Origin: Nocardioides sp. TRM66260-LWL
GTDB lineage: Bacteria; Actinomycetota; Actinomycetes; Propionibacteriales; Nocardioidaceae
NCBI RefSeq assembly: GCF_020075545.1
Contig: NZ_JAIQZK010000007.1
Location: forward strand, 1-64,000
Reading direction: 5' to 3'
Length of the DNA stretch: 64,000 nt
Below are positions 59,715 through 64,000 of the stretch, piece by piece. The notes beneath the pieces were generated by a model, which did not search any database, was not told the origin of the DNA, and saw only the letters and a program-made list of their open reading frames with translations. The translations under genes were made by a program, and so were the position numbers. The stretch's first letter is position 1; every line of letters begins with the position of its first letter.

Positions 59715-61178
59715 GTGGAACCTCGTGTGGTCATCATCGGCGCCGGCTTCGGCGGTCTCGGCACGGCGCGCGAGCTGCGGCGTCGCGGCCTGAGCGACAT
59801 CACCGTCCTCGAGCGGGCCGACGACGTCGGCGGCGTCTGGCGCGACAACACCTACCCGAACGCCGCGTGCGACGTCCCCTCGCCGCTGTACTCCTGGTCG
59901 TGGGCGCCCAAGCCCGACTGGAGCCGCCGCTACGGCACCCAGCCGGAGATCCTCGACTACCTGCGCGAGACCGCCCGCGAGGCCGGTCTGCTCGACCTCG
60001 TCACCACCGGCGTCACCGTCGCCTCCGCCGACTTCGACGCCGAGGCCACCACGTGGACCGTGACGTCCGACGACGGCCGCACCTGGACCGCCGACCTGCT
60101 CGTCTTCGCCACCGGCCAGCTGGCCAACCCGGTGATCCCGCCGATCCCGGGAGAGCTCGACGGCCCCACGTTCCACTCCGCGCAGTGGCGTCACGACGTC
60201 GACCTCACCGGCAAGCGGGTCGCGGTCATCGGCACCGGCGCCTCGGCCATCCAGTTCGTGCCGGGCATCGTCGACGACGTCGCCGCCCTCACGGTCTTCC
60301 AGCGCTCGGCGCCCTACGTCGTCCCGAAGCCCGACCAGGCCTACCACCCGCGTCACCAGTCGCTGTTCCGCAAGGCGCCCGCCCTGCTCTCGGCCGAGCG
60401 GGCCTCGTGGTTCTGGCTGACCGAGCGGTTCAACGGCGCGCTCACCGGCGACTCCCCCGTCAGCCGTCCCGTGCTGCGCGGCGTCGAGGCCCTGTGGCGC
60501 GCGACGCTGCGCCTGCAGATCAAGGACCCCGCGCTGCGGGCCAAGCTCGTGCCCGACTACCCGCTGGGCTGCAAGCGGCTGCTCTTCTCCAACCAGTGGT
60601 ACCCGGCGCTGGCCCGCGAGCACGTCGAGGTCTGCACCGAGAAGGTCGAGGCGATCGAGCCCGACGGCGTCCGCACCGCCGACGGCACGCTGCACCCCGC
60701 GGACGTGCTCATCTGGGGCACCGGCTTCGCCGCGACGTCGTTCCTGCACGGCATCGAGGTCACCGGCCCGGCCGGACGCCTGGCCGACGCGTGGGAGGGC
60801 GGCGCCCGCGCCCACCTGGGCCTGAGCGTGCCCGGCTTCCCGAACCTCGCGATCGTCTACGGCCCCAACACGAACCTCGGCGGCTCCTCGATCATCAAGA
60901 TGCTCGAAGGCCAGGCGACGTGGATCGGCGAGCTCGCCGAGGCGCTGCGCGCGGGTCGCGTGCGCACCGCCGCCGCGCGTCCCGAGGTCCTGGAGGCCTA
61001 CGACGCCGAGATGCAGCAGCGGCTCGCGCACGGCGTGTGGTCGGGCTGCAGCAGCTGGTACGTCGAGAAGACGCCCGGCGGCGGCACCCGCATCACCACG
61101 AACTGGCCGGGCCTGGTCGAGGAGTACGTCGAGCGCACCAGCCACGTCGACTGGGACGCGCTCGAGGTCACGCGCTAG
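59715..61178 (+). CDS. FAD-dependent monooxygenase, Baeyer-Villiger type
   Basis: A 487-residue flavoprotein monooxygenase. The FAD motif is GAGFGGLG (9-16). The family segment GGVWRDNTYPNAACDVPSPLYSWSWAPKPDWSRRYGTQPEIL follows. The Baeyer-Villiger-like fingerprint is FHSAQWRHD, and the NADPH motif is GTGASAIQ (about 177-184). The second part has TGFAATSFLHGIEVTGPAGR and YGPNTNLGGSSIIKMLEGQ. It probably inserts oxygen into a ketone or hydroxylates a substrate such as a cyclic or steroid ketone; the substrate is not readable. The start is GTG at 59715. It ends with a 4-nt overlap to the convergent membrane protein. Confidence 0.92.
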   Translation: MEPRVVIIGAGFGGLGTARELRRRGLSDITVLERADDVGGVWRDNTYPNAACDVPSPLYSWSWAPKPDWSRRYGTQPEILDYLRETAREAGLLDLVTTGVTVASADFDAEATTWTVTSDDGRTWTADLLVFATGQLANPVIPPIPGELDGPTFHSAQWRHDVDLTGKRVAVIGTGASAIQFVPGIVDDVAALTVFQRSAPYVVPKPDQAYHPRHQSLFRKAPALLSAERASWFWLTERFNGALTGDSPVSRPVLRGVEALWRATLRLQIKDPALRAKLVPDYPLGCKRLLFSNQWYPALAREHVEVCTEKVEAIEPDGVRTADGTLHPADVLIWGTGFAATSFLHGIEVTGPAGRLADAWEGGARAHLGLSVPGFPNLAIVYGPNTNLGGSSIIKMLEGQATWIGELAEALRAGRVRTAAARPEVLEAYDAEMQQRLAHGVWSGCSSWYVEKTPGGGTRITTNWPGLVEEYVERTSHVDWDALEVTR

Positions 61179-61990
61179 GCCGCACCGGAGCCGCGCCCGC
61201 GCGCGAGGCCGACGAGCGCCGTGGCCGGCGGGATCGACACGGCGACGAGCAGCAGCACCATGCCGCAGCGGCCCGCGAGGAGGAGCCCGGGCGAGGTGAC
61301 CGTGACGTCGTCCGGGCTCATCCACAGCAGCGGCCGGACGTCGCGGCGCCGCGGGCTGTCGTAGCCCACCGCGCCGAGGCCCGCCAGGAGCAGGCCGGCG
61401 AACAGCATCGGCAGGAAGGCGGCGAACGCGGCCGCGCCAGGCTGTCCGTCGCGCAGCAGCACCGCCACGGCGCGCAGCCCGAGCAGGAGCCCGCCGAGCA
61501 GCATGGCTCCCGCGAGCCCGCTGAGCACGGTGAGCACGGCCAGCAGCAGGGCGACGAGACCGGCCGTCGCGCCGTCGCCCTGGCTGGCGCCGAGGACCAC
61601 GCCCACCCCGAGCCCGTGGGCCAGCCAGAGGCCGAGCGCGCCGAGCACGACGCGGGCCGGGCGGCCGCGCGTGCCGGCTCCGGACGGCTCGCGCCCCGCC
61701 TCGCCCTGCGTGCGACGCCCGAGCCAGACCAGCCACAGCGCCGTGCTCGGCCCGCCCAGCAGCAGGGCGACCGCGGCCCCGCGACCGTCGTCGTCGATCA
61801 GGACGAGCGCGAGCGCGGTGGCGGGCGTGGCGACCAGCAGCCAGGCCACCCCGAGCAGGAGCGCGAGCCGGTCGACCGGACGCACCGGGCCGGCCGGCAG
61901 CGCCGCGCGCGTGCCGTCGGGGCGACCGCCCGGACGTCGACGCGCCGCCGGACGACGCGCGGCGCGCCGCGCGGAGGGGGTCGGGGTCAC
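61175..61990 (-). CDS. Integral membrane protein of unknown function
   Basis: A 271-residue protein. A basic N-terminal tail (residues 1-35, Arg/Pro/Ala-rich) is followed by about seven hydrophobic segments, including LALLLGVAWLLVATPATALALVLI, VALLLGGPSTALWLVWLG, VVLGALGLWLAHGLGVGVVLGA and AGLVALLLAVLTVLSGLAGAMLLGGLLLGL. No family signature is visible. The GTG at 61990 was chosen because upstream sequence is the shared intergenic region. It is divergent from the MFS exporter and may share its promoter control. Its end overlaps the monooxygenase end by 4 nt. Confidence 0.7.
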   Translation of the reverse strand: MTPTPSARRAARRPAARRRPGGRPDGTRAALPAGPVRPVDRLALLLGVAWLLVATPATALALVLIDDDGRGAAVALLLGGPSTALWLVWLGRRTQGEAGREPSGAGTRGRPARVVLGALGLWLAHGLGVGVVLGASQGDGATAGLVALLLAVLTVLSGLAGAMLLGGLLLGLRAVAVLLRDGQPGAAAFAAFLPMLFAGLLLAGLGAVGYDSPRRRDVRPLLWMSPDDVTVTSPGLLLAGRCGMVLLLVAVSIPPATALVGLARGRGSGAA

Positions 61991-62040
61991 GGCGGCGATC
62001 CTGCCCCGGCGCGGATGCCGGGAATCGTCCGCCCACGCAA

Positions 62041-62059
62041 TAGGTTGCCCTCGGCAACC
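62041..62059. promoter_or_regulatory. Operator-like inverted repeat over the MFS promoter
   Basis: GGTTGCC (62043-62049), CTC, GGCAACC (62053-62059) form a 7-bp inverted repeat that overlaps a -10-like TAGGTT (62041-62046) and the expected start point. TTGCC...GGCAA symmetry is typical of MarR-type repressor sites. No MarR gene is in the window near it. Confidence 0.5.
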
Positions 62060-62088
62060 AACCCGCTGGCCCCAGGAGACCCCACCCC

Positions 62089-63576
62089 ATGTCGGTGCAC
62101 GACGACGCCCGCCCCGCGACCCTCCCCGACCCCCACGCGCCCGCCCCCGAGGCGGTCGCCGCCGAGGCCGAGATCCGCAGCCACACCTCGCCCGGACGCG
62201 CCCGCGCCGAGCTGCTCGTCGTCGGCACCGCCGGCCTCGCGGTCTCGATGGCCCAGACGCTGCTGGTGCCCGTGCTCCAGGTGCTCCCCGGACGCCTCGA
62301 CGCGACGCCGTCCGACGTCGAGTGGCTGCTGACCTCGACGCTGCTGGTCGCGGCCGTGTCGGTGCCGGTGATGGGCCGCCTCGGCGACATGTTCGGCAAG
62401 CGCCGGATGCTGCTGGTCGCCCTGGCCGCGCTCGTCGTCGGCTCCCTGCTCTGCGCGCTCACCGACGACCTCGGCCTGCTGATCGTCGGCCGCGGCATCC
62501 AGGGCGTCTCGGTGGCGGCCATCCCGCTCGGCATCAGCCTGCTCAGCACGCTGCTCCCCCGCGAACGCGTCGGCTCGGCGATCGCCGTGGTCAGCGCGAT
62601 GCTCAGCGTCGGCGGCGCGCTCGCCCTGCCGATCGGCGGGCTGGTCGGCGAGCACGCCGACTTCCACGTCCTGTTCTGGATCACCGTCGCCGTCGGCGCG
62701 GCCTCGCTGGTCGCCACCCTCGCGGTGGTGCCGGAGTCGCCGGTGCGCACCGGCGGGCGCATCGACGTCGTCGGCACCGTGCTGCTGGCCGGCGCGCTGG
62801 TCGCGCTGCTCCTGCCGCTCGCGGAGTCGGCGTCGTGGGGCTGGACGTCGGGCCGCACCCTCGGGCTGCTGGCGCTCGGCGTCGTCCTCGTCGCCGTCTT
62901 CGGCTGGACCCAGACGCGCATCGCCGAGCCGCTCGTCGACCTCGTCGCGCTGCGGCGTCCGCCGATCGTGCTCACCAACGTGGCCTCGATCCTCTTCGGC
63001 TTCGCGCTCTTCGCCTCGATGATCGGCACCGCGGGCTACCTGCAGGCGCCCGAGGCCACCGGCTACGGGTTCGGCGCCTCGATCGTCTTCAGCGGCGTCT
63101 GCATGCTGCCCGGCGGCCTCGCGATGCTGGTGCTCTCCGACGCCACCGCGACGATCATCGGCCGCATCGGCGGCGCCCGGACGCTGGCCCTCGGCGCGGC
63201 GATCCTCGCCGCCGGCTGGCTGATGCGGATCGTCCTGACCTCCGAGCTCTGGATGGTCGTCGTCGGCAGCGCCGTCGTCGGCGTGGGCGCCGCGATCGGC
63301 TACGCGGCGATGCCCAGCCTGATCAACGAGCACACGCCGGTCTCGGAGATCGCGGCCGCGAACGGCCTCAACTCCCTGGCCCGCAGCCTCGGGACGTCGG
63401 TGGCCAGCGCCGTCGGCGGCTCGGTGCTGGCGGCGAACACCGTCCTCGTCGGGGCCGGCGCGGCGTCCTTCGAGCTGCCCTCGCTGGGCGGCTACCGGCT
63501 GCTGTTCGCGCTGTGCGTCGTCGCCTCGGTGGCCGCCGGCGCCCTCGCGCTGGCCATCCCCCGACGGCGGATGTGA
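62089..63576 (+). CDS. MFS transporter, DHA2-type drug exporter
   Basis: A 495-residue major facilitator with about 14 transmembrane segments, so of the DHA2 (14-TM) proton antiporter class. Motif A is GRLGDMFGKRRM. The TM1 region is AELLVVGTAGLAVSMAQTLLVPVLQVL and the motif C-like region is GGALALPIGGLVGEHADFHVLFWI. The first 40 residues are a polar cytosolic tail. AGGAG lies 10 nt before the ATG. The substrate is unknown; a drug or aromatic export role is likely. The inverted repeat upstream suggests repressor control. It precedes, and may be co-transcribed with, a membrane-protein gene cut by the window end. Confidence 0.91.
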   Translation: MSVHDDARPATLPDPHAPAPEAVAAEAEIRSHTSPGRARAELLVVGTAGLAVSMAQTLLVPVLQVLPGRLDATPSDVEWLLTSTLLVAAVSVPVMGRLGDMFGKRRMLLVALAALVVGSLLCALTDDLGLLIVGRGIQGVSVAAIPLGISLLSTLLPRERVGSAIAVVSAMLSVGGALALPIGGLVGEHADFHVLFWITVAVGAASLVATLAVVPESPVRTGGRIDVVGTVLLAGALVALLLPLAESASWGWTSGRTLGLLALGVVLVAVFGWTQTRIAEPLVDLVALRRPPIVLTNVASILFGFALFASMIGTAGYLQAPEATGYGFGASIVFSGVCMLPGGLAMLVLSDATATIIGRIGGARTLALGAAILAAGWLMRIVLTSELWMVVVGSAVVGVGAAIGYAAMPSLINEHTPVSEIAAANGLNSLARSLGTSVASAVGGSVLAANTVLVGAGAASFELPSLGGYRLLFALCVVASVAAGALALAIPRRRM

Positions 63577-63670
63577 CGCGGATCCGGGCGACGCCCGCCG
63601 GACCGGCACCCGCCGGAGGCCGTCCGGATGCCATGATGTGACCACGGTTCCCACGAGCGCAGGAGTCAGC

Positions 63671-64000
63671 ATGACCACCCCCGTCCGTCGTCAGCAGGGC
63701 TACGTCCCGGTCCCCCGGCGGCCCACCGACCAGATCGTCGAGCAGCCCGTCGTGCTGCACACGACCTCCGACGCCGGCTGGGGTCTGCTGGTCGGTGCCG
63801 GCGCGATCGTCCTGGGCTTCAGCTGGACGCTGTTCCCCCTCGACAACCCGGGCATGTGGGCCGGCTACTGGTGCTCGCTGCTCGGCATGTTCGTCCTGCT
63901 CGCGGGCCTCGGCCTGCGCACCCGCATGGGTCGTCTGCCGCTGCTGGCCACCGCGGGCGGCTCCGGCGCGCTGCTGGTGATCATCCCGCTGCTGCGCGAC
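63671..64000 (+). CDS. Membrane protein (3' end beyond the window)
   Basis: A partial frame of 110 codons running off the right edge. The N-terminus (MTTPVRRQQGYVPVPRRPTDQ) is polar and basic. At least three hydrophobic segments follow: WGLLVGAGAIVLGFSWTLF, YWCSLLGMFVLLAGLGL and LLATAGGSGALLVIIPLL. AGGAG lies 6 nt before the ATG, a clear Shine-Dalgarno. No family is recognisable from this part. It lies 94 nt after the MFS gene on the same strand. Confidence 0.75.
   Translation, partial: MTTPVRRQQGYVPVPRRPTDQIVEQPVVLHTTSDAGWGLLVGAGAIVLGFSWTLFPLDNPGMWAGYWCSLLGMFVLLAGLGLRTRMGRLPLLATAGGSGALLVIIPLLRD

Overview
The window is chromosomal DNA from a high-GC actinobacterium. Its gene order (dnaG-dgt; rpsT-holA-comEC-comEA-degV-leuS; hrcA-dnaJ-rsmE; uppS-recO; imuA'-imuB-dnaE2), GTG start codons, actinobacterial SOS boxes and IdeR/DtxR box fit the Propionibacteriales (Nocardioides-like). 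That placement is inference from gene content, not from a database search.

Layout. Positions 1-3003 are the end of an integrated element: an unrecognised protein, an excisionase-like HTH protein and a tyrosine integrase with a complete catalytic set. The integrase abuts the 3' end of tRNA-Asn(GTT) (3004-3079, minus), the likely attachment site; the rest of the element lies left of the window. Next, on the minus strand, come dgt, a 2-hydroxyacid dehydrogenase, dnaG and a small conserved protein. Plus-strand genes follow for a TPR/SARP-like regulator and acetoacetyl-CoA synthetase. 12.2-19.6 kb holds a possible SOS gene, a FAD amine-oxidase-like protein, two exported proteins, dusB, a lipoprotein, glyQS and an ABM-domain protein. 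19.6-22.6 kb is a Zur-boxed znuACB zinc importer. 22.6-29.7 kb carries uppS, recO, an alpha/beta hydrolase, a HIT protein, a GerMN/Gmad2 lipoprotein, and the CIRCE-controlled hrcA-dnaJ-rsmE group. 29.9-34.4 kb has an IdeR-boxed DUF2470 protein, an MBL hydrolase, a DUF3097 protein, a TM2 protein and hemW. 34.4-41.3 kb has an exported intradiol-dioxygenase-like protein and the mutasome operon imuA'-imuB-dnaE2 behind two perfect SOS boxes. 41.4-49.4 kb has fadD, a MOSC protein, a two-gene membrane/winged-helix cassette flanked by identical 75-bp repeats, two kinase-fold phosphotransferases, lepA and rpsT. 49.4-57.8 kb is holA, comEC, comEA, degV and leuS, the last behind an apparent leucine leader-peptide attenuator. 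The right end has an SDR, an AraC-type regulator, a Baeyer-Villiger-type monooxygenase, an integral membrane protein, a DHA2-type MFS exporter and a truncated membrane protein.

Themes. (i) Most first-of-operon genes have a TANNNT -10 hexamer 6-8 nt before the start codon and no Shine-Dalgarno sequence, predicting widespread leaderless transcription. The Zur site, one SOS box and the leuS leader peptide sit inside this architecture. (ii) Genes within operons are tightly coupled through ATGA/GTGA overlaps. (iii) Several palindromic intergenic repeat families are present. The most striking is an exact 75-bp pair bracketing the two-gene cassette at 44.1-44.9 kb. (iv) Four metal, stress or damage regulators are readable from their operators: Zur, IdeR/DtxR, HrcA (CIRCE) and LexA. 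I saw no CRISPR array, rRNA or insertion sequence.
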